From: a virus
Direction: 5' to 3' (one strand)
IMG/VR virus record: IMGVR_UViG_3300028197_001024
Span: 1-64,000 of that record
DNA: 64,000 nt
Shown here: positions 1-6,976 of the stretch, piece after piece
Layout: every line of letters begins with the position of its first letter
How positions within the stretch are numbered: position 1 is the first letter of the stretch
The notes under the pieces: generated by a model
Databases searched by the model: none
The model's input: only the letters and a program-made list of their open reading frames with translations
What the model was told of the DNA's origin: nothing
Translations under genes and position numbers: made by a program

Positions 1-988
1 AGGTAAACAAGGTGGTCAAGGTACAACGGGTACAGCTACCCAAGGTATTCAAGGTAAACAAGGTGGTCAAGGTACAACTGGTACAGCTACCCAAGGTATT
101 CAAGGTAAACAAGGAGCTCAAGGTACAACTGGTACAGCTACCCAAGGTATTCAAGGTAAACAAGGTGGTCAAGGTACAACTGGTACAGCTACCCAAGGTA
201 TTCAAGGTAAACAAGGTGGTCAAGGTACAACTGGTACAGCTACTCAAGGTATTCAAGGTAAACAAGGTAGTCAAGGAACAACGGGTACAGCTACACAAGG
301 TATTCAAGGTAAGACTGGTGCAAACGGTTTATCTATACAAGGTATTCAAGGTATAAAAGGAGCTCAAGGTTTAATCGGTATAGGTCAACAAGGTGCTACA
401 GGTGCACAAGGTGCTACTGGTGGAGGTGGCTCAGGTGGTGGTAGATTACCTATAATGGCTAATCAATTTGTCATTAGAGAAATTTCAGAAGGTAAATATT
501 ATTGGGGTAGTAAACAACCAACAGCCGGTGGTTCTGGTGGATGGGCTGGAATGGATTGGGTTTCATCAAGCACTACTGCAGGAACAAGCTTAGATGCAGC
601 TACATTAGCAGCACACGGTGTTAAAGTTCCAATAGACGGAGTGGCTAGAGAAGAAAAGGGTGATGCAATAGAATTATGTATAACAATGGCAACCGACCCA
701 ACAAAAGGTGTGGATAGTGATTTAGCTGTGAGGTTTTACTTGCTTGTTTATCAATGCTATGTAAGAACATCAGTTACTTCTCATATTGCTAGTGGATCAG
801 TAGATTTATCTTTTAATACTAAAGTTGAGGATAGTATAGGAGATTGTGATAAACTAAGTGTAGTACCAGAAAGATGGGACAGCCCTTGTGATCTTTATTT
901 TGTTTTAGTTGCTCAACCAGGAACACCAACAAATGTCGAATACCTTTATGTTACTTATTCTGCTGCATATATAAATAATGCGGAATAA
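1..988 (+). CDS. Collagen-like tail fibre/adhesin protein, 5'-truncated
   Basis: The reading frame enters from the left edge (first complete codon at base 2) and stays open to the stop at 988, giving about 328 visible residues. The first ~150 are Gly-X-Y collagen-like sequence, mostly a 17-residue unit (GIQGKQGGQGTTGTATQ) with a two-residue break at each unit end, then a Gly/Ser hinge. Residues ~152-328 form a non-repetitive domain with several Cys, beginning at an ATG at 455 that is in frame and probably internal. Collagen-like stalks with a globular tip are common in phage fibres, so a trimeric receptor-binding fibre is likely; the tip is not a family I recognise. The same DNA has another open frame (12-356), which is a shadow. 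Confidence 0.75.
   Translation, partial: GKQGGQGTTGTATQGIQGKQGGQGTTGTATQGIQGKQGAQGTTGTATQGIQGKQGGQGTTGTATQGIQGKQGGQGTTGTATQGIQGKQGSQGTTGTATQGIQGKTGANGLSIQGIQGIKGAQGLIGIGQQGATGAQGATGGGGSGGGRLPIMANQFVIREISEGKYYWGSKQPTAGGSGGWAGMDWVSSSTTAGTSLDAATLAAHGVKVPIDGVAREEKGDAIELCITMATDPTKGVDSDLAVRFYLLVYQCYVRTSVTSHIASGSVDLSFNTKVEDSIGDCDKLSVVPERWDSPCDLYFVLVAQPGTPTNVEYLYVTYSAAYINNAE
2..298 (+). repeat. 51-bp tandem repeat encoding collagen-like units
   Basis: Five complete 51-bp units start at 44, 95, 146, 197 and 248, preceded by a partial unit. Copies differ at a few bases; the seventh and eighth codons read GG, GA or GS. The period is a multiple of three, so copy-number changes keep the frame and only alter stalk length. 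Confidence 0.9.
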
Positions 989-1002
989 TTAATAATAGCA
1001 TA

Positions 1003-1203
1003 ATGAGAATATTTAGATTTATAAAAGCTTTAATAAAGTATATCTTTATAGGTAGTCAAGTAGAGCAGAGAGAATATGATTTAAGATTAGAAATATGTTC
1101 TAATTGTAAAGATAGATGTGGTAGGAAATGTTGTTTGTGTGGATGTTATTTAAGTAAAAAGGCACAATGGTCAACAGAAAGTTGCCCTAAAAATAAATGG
1201 TAA
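1003..1203 (+). CDS. Small cysteine-rich phage protein (CxxC, C-terminal CPxxKW)
   Basis: A 66-aa protein with a basic, hydrophobic N-terminus and six to seven Cys between residues 32 and 61, in a CSNCKDRCGRKCCLCGC arrangement, ending CPKNKW. The spacing and the CPxxKW end recall small zinc-ribbon-like proteins common in T4-like marine phages (DUF6171-like, from memory). It probably binds a metal; the function is unknown. It lies 14 bases after the fibre gene and probably shares its transcript. Confidence 0.6.
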   Translation: MRIFRFIKALIKYIFIGSQVEQREYDLRLEICSNCKDRCGRKCCLCGCYLSKKAQWSTESCPKNKW

Positions 1204-1205
1204 TC

Positions 1206-1340
1206 ATGGGATGTGGATGTAATAAAAAGGTAACTAAAGAAAAACCAGTTTCAAAAACCAAAGAAGTATTAAGAAAAATGTGGAAAAAAAGCCAAACGGT
1301 TGTAAAACCTTTAAATGTTAAGGAAATAAATAAACCATAA
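1206..1340 (+). CDS. Small protein MGCGCNKK (44 aa), hypothetical
   Basis: A 44-aa basic protein beginning MGCGC, two bases after the previous stop. Its TAA shares its last A with the ATG of the next gene, a coupled arrangement that supports translation. Short MGCGC-type proteins occur in many marine phages. No function can be assigned; the paired Cys could bind metal. Confidence 0.55.
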   Translation: MGCGCNKKVTKEKPVSKTKEVLRKMWKKSQTVVKPLNVKEINKP

Positions 1341-1555
1341 TGAAACTAAAAGCATTAGAAAATAAAAAATCGTGTATCTTTAGCGAAAAGCCATCATGCA
1401 TAAATGAATTAAAAGAATTGGCAGATTCTTTAGCTGATCGTGATGTATTAATTAAAAAGGATTATAAATTAGTTAAAACTATTATTCACGATAAATTACT
1501 TAATAATGCGCAAAAGATAAAGAAAATTAAATCATTAATCGATGGCATCAAATGA
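1340..1555 (+). CDS. Hypothetical 71-aa Lys-rich protein
   Basis: A 71-aa mostly helical, lysine-rich protein with two Cys near residues 12 and 20. The start overlaps the previous stop by one base and the end overlaps the next gene by 14 bases, so it belongs to a small translationally coupled operon. I do not recognise the family. Confidence 0.5.
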   Translation: MKLKALENKKSCIFSEKPSCINELKELADSLADRDVLIKKDYKLVKTIIHDKLLNNAQKIKKIKSLIDGIK

Positions 1556-1874
1556 ATCCCAGAATGGATGGAATGAATATTCTAAACTTGTTATAGCAGA
1601 GTTAGAAAGATTGAATGGAGGGATTGAAAATCTTAACATGGAAATACAAGATCTTAAACGAGAAATTGCTGAAATGAAAGTCAAAGAAGATTTTGCAAAA
1701 GAACTTTGGAGATGGAAACAAAATATTGACGAGGTAGCTTCACCATCCCAATTAGACCAAACAGTAAAAGATGTTACTGATTTAAAAACATTTAAGACAC
1801 AAGCTATAACAGTATGGATTGTAGTACAGACATTATTTGGTATGGCTTTAGCTTTACTTAAATTCTGGAAATAG
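1542..1874 (+). CDS. Coiled-coil protein with C-terminal membrane segment
   Basis: A 110-aa protein with a heptad-like helix at residues ~18-50 and a hydrophobic segment at ~88-107 near the C-terminus. Helix-plus-tail-anchor proteins of this size recur in phages next to fibre or lysis genes, but nothing here proves a lysis role. It is the last gene before a strong terminator. Confidence 0.55.
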   Translation: MASNESQNGWNEYSKLVIAELERLNGGIENLNMEIQDLKREIAEMKVKEDFAKELWRWKQNIDEVASPSQLDQTVKDVTDLKTFKTQAITVWIVVQTLFGMALALLKFWK

Positions 1875-1891
1875 TAAAATTTAAATTATAC

Positions 1892-1925
1892 AAAAAAGAT
1901 TTGAATTAACTTTCAGATCTTTTTT
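1892..1925 (+). terminator. Intrinsic terminator after the fibre operon
   Basis: A 14-bp A/T-flanked stem (one G-U pair) around the six-base loop TTAACT, ending in a T-run. The symmetric A-run and T-run mean it could work in both directions. Confidence 0.75.
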
Positions 1926-1933
1926 AGTTTTGT

Positions 1934-1941
1934 TATATTTA
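1934..1941 (+). promoter_or_regulatory. TATATTTA box, candidate host-type promoter
   Basis: TATATTTA, 30 bases before the ATG at 1964 and directly behind the terminator, resembles the Bacteroidota -7 element TAnnTTTG except for its last base. The same box recurs before 3014 and 63982. Confidence 0.4.
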
Positions 1942-1963
1942 AATAAATAATAAAATAACAAAT

Positions 1964-2302
1964 ATGATAAACGATTGGAATGATTCAGATCCTGATGATG
2001 GTTTTAACCCACAAGATCATGATATTGAAATAGATGAGATCGCCAAAATGTATGCAATGGCAGATATGGAAGAAGAACAAAAAATATGGGCAAAGAAACA
2101 AGCTGAAAAGTTTTATGCTGACTTTGACAATTTAAGTATAGAAGAATCTGTACTAGCAGTAAAGTCTTTAGTAAAAACTAAAAACGTTACTTTATCAGAA
2201 GCAAATACATTATTAGATAATATGATCCAGGTATTTCAAGAAGATGAAGAATTTGAAAGATGTCATATTTGCCTACAAATTAAAAATGGTATCAATGATT
2301 GA
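1964..2302 (+). CDS. Hypothetical acidic 112-aa protein
   Basis: The first gene after a terminator and TATATTTA box. The N-terminal 35 residues are very acidic; the rest looks helical. Its C-terminus has an EEFERC stretch also seen as EEFELC near the end of the next protein, hinting at a shared small domain. No known family recognised. Confidence 0.5.
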   Translation: MINDWNDSDPDDGFNPQDHDIEIDEIAKMYAMADMEEEQKIWAKKQAEKFYADFDNLSIEESVLAVKSLVKTKNVTLSEANTLLDNMIQVFQEDEEFERCHICLQIKNGIND

Positions 2303-2585
2303 ATTTAATTCACAAAATCTAGAAGACCTTGAAGAAGAAGCAAGGCACCGAGCAACTGAAGTATCTATTGCTATAGTACAAGGTATATGTAATGGTTTAG
2401 ATCAAGGCGCTGATGTAGTAGCGTTAGGATTTATGAAATCACAGAATTTAGATATAAATATAGATAAAGACAATTACTTAAATGCTCTTACTTTAAACTT
2501 ACCTAGAGTAGAAGAAGCTGAAGAATTTGAATTATGCCAACGAGCAGTTAAGTGGATAAGCCACCTTAACTCAGAAGAAGTATAA
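2286..2585 (+). CDS. Hypothetical 99-aa protein
   Basis: The frame is open from 2244, but ATGs at 2286 and 2295 next to the upstream stop are more likely starts than one buried 59 bases inside the previous gene; I used 2286. The protein is acidic and helical and ends with an EEFELC motif similar to its neighbour. Function unknown. Confidence 0.45.
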   Translation: MVSMIEFNSQNLEDLEEEARHRATEVSIAIVQGICNGLDQGADVVALGFMKSQNLDINIDKDNYLNALTLNLPRVEEAEEFELCQRAVKWISHLNSEEV

Positions 2586-2654
2586 GTGAGATAGATGCAC
2601 TTTATTGCTATCACCTATTATTTTATAATTACTTTAAACAACTCTTTATATAAT

Positions 2655-2670
2655 CAATATAATAATAAAT
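2655..2670 (+). promoter_or_regulatory. CAATATAATAATAAAT leader motif
   Basis: Lies 21 bases before the ATG at 2676. The longer string TAATCAATATAATAATAAA is repeated exactly before the sliding-clamp gene (22411-22429). Confidence 0.4.
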
Positions 2671-2675
2671 AAGTT

Positions 2676-2903
2676 ATGAGTTTAAGAGATGATATGAAAA
2701 TTAATTGGGAGTATAATGATACAGAATTTATACCTCCTAAAAATCCTTTATTAAGCAAAAGGTTGGTTATTGAGAATCTGAATCAGATTTTAGATCTTTT
2801 GGAAAAAGGTAATGATGGAGAATCACCTTATCTAGCGGCAGAGAGAATTTCATCTCTTATATCCAATATTAAAGACGACAAATTAAAACCTGGTAACCTT
2901 TAG
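2676..2903 (+). CDS. Hypothetical 75-aa protein
   Basis: A 75-aa soluble protein, predicted mainly helical in its second half, with its own A/T-rich leader motif. No motifs recognised. It ends just before the conserved regulatory block upstream of the sigma gene. Confidence 0.45.
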   Translation: MSLRDDMKINWEYNDTEFIPPKNPLLSKRLVIENLNQILDLLEKGNDGESPYLAAERISSLISNIKDDKLKPGNL

Positions 2904-2904
2904 C

Positions 2905-2989
2905 AAATTGTTAATAACTTTTTTCATTTTTAGAGAAAAAAGTCTACGAAAAATTTTTATTTCCCAATTTTTTTTATTATATTTATATA
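2905..2989 (+). promoter_or_regulatory. Composite upstream block, copy 1 (before the sigma gene)
   Basis: Contains AAATTGTTAATAACTTTT (2905-2922), TTCCCAATT (2961-2969) and, three bases on, TTTATTATATTTATA (2973-2987). The same three boxes in the same order and with near-identical spacing precede the gene at 63982. The last box includes TATATTTA 36 bases from the ATG at 3014, so this is probably an early promoter with an upstream element. Confidence 0.55.
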
Positions 2990-3013
2990 TAACAAATTTA
3001 TAAAAACGGAAAC

Positions 3014-3586
3014 ATGGATAACACATTCTACAAACAAATCGGAGACTACAAAACATCAAAAGACCCAGTATTAGGTAACCTAAGATTGGTCGTTCACCTT
3101 GCAAAAAAATATCAAGGTATGGGACTATCATTAGAAGATCTAATCCACGAAGGTACAATTGGATTATGCCAAGCAAGAGACAAATGGAACCCTTCAAAAT
3201 CAAACGGTGCAAAATTCTCCACTCACGCATCATGGTGGATCAAGGCAACAATTCGCCAAGCACTAAACAACAAAAGCCGTACCATCCGCGTACCTGCTCA
3301 TAAGACTCATATCCCTGATGCTGCACCTAAAGTATCTGTATTAGATGCTACTTATCAAGGTTCTTATCAACCACACATAGAAAAATCACATGATGAATCA
3401 CATCTGAATCATACTATTGCCGGTTTACTTACTAAACTAAAACCTAAGCAACAAGAAATCATTAAAATGAAATTCGGTATTGGTTGCCATGAAATGAAAA
3501 CTTCTGAAATCGCAAAAGAACTCGGCTTAACTGTACAAGCAGTAAATGGAAATATCCGAAATGCTATTAAAACCATGAAAGGATAA
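3014..3586 (+). CDS. Sigma-70 family factor (regions 2 and 4)
   Basis: A 190-aa mini sigma. Residues ~20-85 match region 2 (NLRLVVHLAKKYQGMGLSLE onward, then FSTHASWWIKATIRQAL) and run into a region 3.0-like SRTIRVP. Residues ~138-190 match region 4, with FGIGCHEM followed by the EIAKELGLT helix. FGIGxxEM is what I recall from Bacteroidota RpoD, suggesting capture from a host. The recognition helix differs (VQAVNGN where RpoD has RERVRQI), so promoter preference may be changed. Region 1 is absent. It is distinct from the gp55-like factor at 36114 and probably redirects host RNA polymerase for a subset of phage genes. Confidence 0.85.
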   Translation: MDNTFYKQIGDYKTSKDPVLGNLRLVVHLAKKYQGMGLSLEDLIHEGTIGLCQARDKWNPSKSNGAKFSTHASWWIKATIRQALNNKSRTIRVPAHKTHIPDAAPKVSVLDATYQGSYQPHIEKSHDESHLNHTIAGLLTKLKPKQQEIIKMKFGIGCHEMKTSEIAKELGLTVQAVNGNIRNAIKTMKG

Positions 3587-3587
3587 T

Positions 3588-4097
3588 ATGATACCAAGAA
3601 TAAAATTATATGCCGAAACATTATACCCTTTACTTAAATGGTATTCCGAAAACCCAGAGGATACAGATACTAAATATGCAATATCTAGAATTATAAGGTT
3701 TTCATCAGATAATCCTAAACAACACGGTATTCCATATATGTATTCTTTAGGTGCATTGAAAGAAGCTAAGAAACTAGAAATACCTAATGCGGAAGAAAGA
3801 TTACAATGGGTAAGATGGAAAGAACAAAATCATAAAAGTGGACTAAGAGATGTTGGGCGACAAAATGGAACATTTCACCAAGAACATATTGTACCAGTTT
3901 CTCAGATAGCAAAAAAGCTTTATGCTTTAGAAAAAATAACAGTTAGCAAAATTCATAAAATCTTAGTTGAAAATCTTAAGATTGCTTGGATACTTAAAAC
4001 TGAACAGAAAACATTAGATGCCGTTTGTAGAAGCGGAGTAAGAACCCCAGAATTATTAACCTCCTTAAATATTCACATTAAAGGATTTAACATTTAA
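3588..4097 (+). CDS. Possible HNH-type nuclease-related protein
   Basis: A 169-aa protein one base after the sigma stop. Residues ~97-108 read FHQEHIVPVSQI, resembling the first HNH strand (EHxxPxS), followed by helices and a KIAWILKTEQ segment found in some HNH-like proteins. The other HNH residues are not obvious, so this may be inactive or only related. The N-terminal 90 residues are unassigned. It is packed between sigma and glycosylase genes, so it is not an evident free-standing mobile insertion. Confidence 0.4.
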   Translation: MIPRIKLYAETLYPLLKWYSENPEDTDTKYAISRIIRFSSDNPKQHGIPYMYSLGALKEAKKLEIPNAEERLQWVRWKEQNHKSGLRDVGRQNGTFHQEHIVPVSQIAKKLYALEKITVSKIHKILVENLKIAWILKTEQKTLDAVCRSGVRTPELLTSLNIHIKGFNI

Positions 4098-4099
4098 AT

Positions 4100-4936
4100 A
4101 TGCCAGAACTAGCAGAACTTAGATTAACCTCTGATTTTATTAATAAATCAGCAAACGGTTTAAAATTTGTAAACATTAAAAAGAACCCGATACATAAAGG
4201 TAAAGATATAGATGTACCTTTTAAGTTCTTTAGTATTTCATCGGAGAGTAGAGGAAAGGAACTTATGCTTACTATTTCAGACAATGATTCTAATGAAAAA
4301 ATGAATCTCTTAATGACTATGGGAATGAGCGGTCATTTTGCTCATACAAATACAGGTAATGAAAAAAAGCATTCTCATTTAATGTTTATTGAAAAAGACG
4401 GTACTACATTATCATTTGTAGATGTTCGAAGATTCGGTAAATGGAAATGGGTTGATGATTGGTCTCCTAATAGAGGACCAGATCCTACTAAAGAGTATGA
4501 TGCTTTTACTGATAATATTATACACAATTTACATAAAGCTGCATTTAACCATCCTATACATACTGTACTGATGAATCAATCATACTTTAATGGAATAGGA
4601 AACTATCTCAGGGCAGAAATACTTTATCGCTTATCTTGGATTAATCCGTTTGCATCAGCAAGAGAAATTTTAAAAAGAGAACCTGATCTTTTTGTATTAT
4701 GTAGAGACATTCCTTTACAAGCATATAAATTAGGTGGAGGGCAACTTAAAGATTGGGAAAATCCATTTAGCACAGATCCTGAGCCTCTTAGAAAATTTAT
4801 GAGGTGCTATGGAAATCCAGAGATGTCTAAGAGAAAGGATAAAAATGGAAGAATGTTTTGGTATGATTCTAAGTGGAATGATGACGCATTATGGGATCAT
4901 TATAGCGGACTCCCAAATCCTTCTGCTTACGCCTAA
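4100..4936 (+). CDS. Fpg/Nei-family DNA glycosylase
   Basis: Base-excision repair glycosylase/AP lyase of the MutM/Nei superfamily, 278 aa, near full family length. It starts MPELAE, giving the catalytic Pro2 and Glu3, and has the conserved Lys in SRGKELML. The helix-two-turn-helix is clear (MNQSYFNGIGNYLRAEILYR, residues ~158-177). The usual C-terminal zinc finger is lost: GRMFWYDSK replaces the Cys-rich hairpin, as in zincless-finger members. It starts two bases after the previous gene. It may remove oxidised or modified bases from host or phage DNA. Confidence 0.85.
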   Translation: MPELAELRLTSDFINKSANGLKFVNIKKNPIHKGKDIDVPFKFFSISSESRGKELMLTISDNDSNEKMNLLMTMGMSGHFAHTNTGNEKKHSHLMFIEKDGTTLSFVDVRRFGKWKWVDDWSPNRGPDPTKEYDAFTDNIIHNLHKAAFNHPIHTVLMNQSYFNGIGNYLRAEILYRLSWINPFASAREILKREPDLFVLCRDIPLQAYKLGGGQLKDWENPFSTDPEPLRKFMRCYGNPEMSKRKDKNGRMFWYDSKWNDDALWDHYSGLPNPSAYA

Positions 4937-4953
4937 ACTAATGCACACTAATG

Positions 4954-4969
4954 CTATATAAAAATAAAT
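4954..4969 (+). promoter_or_regulatory. CTATATAAAAATAAAT leader motif
   Basis: Lies 27 bases before the chosen dUTPase start at 4981 and covers the beginning of the frame that opens at 4951, which argues against that earlier ATG. Confidence 0.4.
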
Positions 4970-4980
4970 CAAATATTTAT

Positions 4981-5475
4981 ATGGCAAACGTTGATAACAA
5001 GTGTAAGGATCTCACTGTAAGAGATTACTTTTCGGAAAACGGTTATACTGATTCTAAAAATTCATTAGAAGATCTTTATTCATTACAAGCAAAAACACAA
5101 TCTATGTATTTTGAAAAACAAGGTAAGAAACCTTTTTCAGAATATAATATAGGTGATGTGATAGATTTTTTAATGGTCACTAATCATGCAATCATTGATG
5201 AGTTACATGAAATGGTAGATGCAGTTGGAGGAATTGAAGATGGTGAAGGGAATGCAGCATGGAAACCGTGGAAATCTAAGAATCCTGAAATAAGAAAACA
5301 AAAACTATCTGATTTAACCCCAGGTGATTTAAAAGAATTAAAAATGGAATGGATTGATGTAATGCATTTTGTATTTAATGCAGGGTTGGCAATCGGTGTT
5401 ACTCCTAACGAATTCTATAATCTTTACTTAAGTAAGAACGAGGAAAATTGGAATCGTCAAAAAAACAATTATTAA
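4981..5475 (+). CDS. dUTPase (all-alpha, MazG-related type)
   Basis: A dUTP diphosphatase of the dimeric all-alpha family, hydrolysing dUTP to dUMP to keep uracil out of DNA and feed dTMP synthesis. Visible signature elements are IIDELHEM, the WKPWKSKN segment, MEWIDVMHFVFNAGLAIG with metal-binding acidic residues, and a C-terminal YLSKNEENWNRQ typical of phage members. The frame opens at 4951, but I place the start at 4981 (MANVDN), 27 bases behind a leader motif. It lies with polymerase and ribonucleotide reductase in a nucleotide-metabolism block. Confidence 0.8.
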   Translation: MANVDNKCKDLTVRDYFSENGYTDSKNSLEDLYSLQAKTQSMYFEKQGKKPFSEYNIGDVIDFLMVTNHAIIDELHEMVDAVGGIEDGEGNAAWKPWKSKNPEIRKQKLSDLTPGDLKELKMEWIDVMHFVFNAGLAIGVTPNEFYNLYLSKNEENWNRQKNNY

Positions 5476-5480
5476 TAAAT

Positions 5481-5496
5481 CTATATAAAAATAAAA
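5481..5496 (+). promoter_or_regulatory. CTATATAAAAATAAAA leader motif
   Basis: Lies between the dUTPase stop and the polymerase ATG at 5498, only 17 bases before the start. An alternative reading is an A-rich translation leader. Confidence 0.35.
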
Positions 5497-5497
5497 T

Positions 5498-6904
5498 ATG
5501 CTTTTAGATATTACACAAGAAGATAAACAATTATTTGTTTCTTATTTTAATCTTGATGGAAAAACGAGATTTAAGACTTATGATCTTAAGACAGAAGATA
5601 TGTTTAATTGGGAAGTTTGTGATGATGCAGATCCAAAGGCAGATTCAAAAATAAAAAACTGGGATGGCCGATCTGTTAAAAAAGTAAGGTCACGATGGTT
5701 AAATAAGTATAGGATTATTGAATACATGGATCAGTTATCTTTTTCTGATAGAGAATTAATTTTTGGTTATCATTTTCCAAGAACTTATTTTGTAGATATT
5801 GAAGTTGAGGTAACTGACTCTTTTCCTGAGCCAAGTAAAGCACCTAACCCAGTTACTACAATCTGTATTGTTACTCCAGAAAAACAATGTATTGTTTTAG
5901 CAACAAAAGATCTAGATAATAAAACTCAAACTAAAATTCAAAATCAAATAGATGAACATTTTAAAAATATAGATGATGATTTTACTTTTACTTTTAAATG
6001 TTTTAAATCTGAGTATGATATGATGTCAACCTTTATGATGTCATTTGTACAAAAATTTCCAATGATGACAGGTTGGAATTATATTAAATTTGATTGGCAA
6101 TACATAATTAACCGATGTAAGAAATTAGGTGTTGATATTGGATCTGCATCACCTATAGGTAGAAATTTTGGTAGAGATGAATTTCCATGCCATGTAGGAG
6201 TAATGGATTATTTAGATATTTATGCAAAGTGGGATAGGACTGTTGATATTAAAGAAGATTTTAAATTAGATACGGTAGGAGAAGCAGTAGTAGGAATTAA
6301 GAAAGTTAAATATGAAGGTACTATTCAAGATATGTATGAAAAAGATTATCCTAAATATGTTTTCTATAATGTAATTGATACAGCATTAGTTTATCTTATT
6401 CATCAAAAGATTAAGACAATGGATATTGCATTAACTATTGCCCATATGACTCAAATTAGTATATTTAAAGCAGCCTCACCAGTAGCAATTACTGAAGCGC
6501 TATTGGCAAGAGAATTTTTAACTAGGAATTTAGTAATGGCAAAAGATCCTAAAGCTCCACCTGCGAAAAGAGAACAGTTTGAAGGCGCATTTGTAAAAGA
6601 ACCAATTACTGGTATGCATAATGCTGTTGCTGCATTTGATTTTGCTTCTCTATATCCTTCTATTATGAGGCAATTAAATGTATCACCTGAAAGTTTTAAG
6701 AAAAAGGTATCACCAGAAAAAAGAAATGATGAAAGAGGAGAGAATAATATTGTATCAGTTACAGGTGCTGTGTACGATACCGAGAGATCTATATTAAAAG
6801 ATGTTCTTACTAGGTTATATGATCAAAGAAAAGAATATAAGAAAGAATCTTTTAGACTACAGCAAAAAGCATATGATTTAGAACAAGAACAGAAAAGGTC
6901 TTAA
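5498..6904 (+). CDS. gp43: DNA polymerase family B, N-terminal half (exonuclease and palm motif A)
   Basis: A 468-aa protein with the 3'-5' exonuclease of a T4-like polymerase: ExoI DIE (D100/E102), ExoII NYIKFDWQYI (D199), ExoIII YNVIDTALV (D294). Polymerase motif A follows as DFASLYPSI from D381. It stops at residue 468 in the helical fingers, before motifs B and C. Those are in a separate gene at 23273. Together the halves total 840 aa, close to T4 gp43 (898), so little is lost. The stop is followed by a perfect hairpin. No intein splice residues are evident at the end. It should proofread and bind primer-template only with its partner half. Confidence 0.9.
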   Translation: MLLDITQEDKQLFVSYFNLDGKTRFKTYDLKTEDMFNWEVCDDADPKADSKIKNWDGRSVKKVRSRWLNKYRIIEYMDQLSFSDRELIFGYHFPRTYFVDIEVEVTDSFPEPSKAPNPVTTICIVTPEKQCIVLATKDLDNKTQTKIQNQIDEHFKNIDDDFTFTFKCFKSEYDMMSTFMMSFVQKFPMMTGWNYIKFDWQYIINRCKKLGVDIGSASPIGRNFGRDEFPCHVGVMDYLDIYAKWDRTVDIKEDFKLDTVGEAVVGIKKVKYEGTIQDMYEKDYPKYVFYNVIDTALVYLIHQKIKTMDIALTIAHMTQISIFKAASPVAITEALLAREFLTRNLVMAKDPKAPPAKREQFEGAFVKEPITGMHNAVAAFDFASLYPSIMRQLNVSPESFKKKVSPEKRNDERGENNIVSVTGAVYDTERSILKDVLTRLYDQRKEYKKESFRLQQKAYDLEQEQKRS

Positions 6905-6933
6905 ATAAATAAACAACACTAAACTAAACTACT

Positions 6934-6953
6934 TATGCAACTTCTGTTGCATA
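6934..6953 (+). terminator. Perfect hairpin after the polymerase N-half
   Basis: An 8-bp stem TATGCAAC/GTTGCATA with a TTCT loop, without a T-run. It may act as an RNA-stabilising structure or weak terminator between the polymerase half and nrdB. Confidence 0.5.
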
Positions 6954-6976
6954 TTTAGTCAAAAAGAAAAATAACA

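Noticed and set aside
2-298. CRISPR-like array of repeats
   Set aside because: Repeats are contiguous 51-bp units without spacers and encode collagen-like sequence.
12-356. Open frame of 114 codons with a repeated VQLPKVFKVNKV pattern
   Set aside because: It is a shadow of the collagen-like repeats; the Gly-X-Y frame (2-988) runs through to a long non-repeat domain and a real stop.
2883-3233. Minus-strand frame of 116 codons overlapping the sigma gene
   Set aside because: It runs antisense through the sigma region 2 coding sequence and the conserved control block; no family features.
4951-4980. Ten-codon N-terminal extension of the dUTPase
   Set aside because: The codons coincide with the leader motif; the ATG at 4981 starts a family-like N-terminus.
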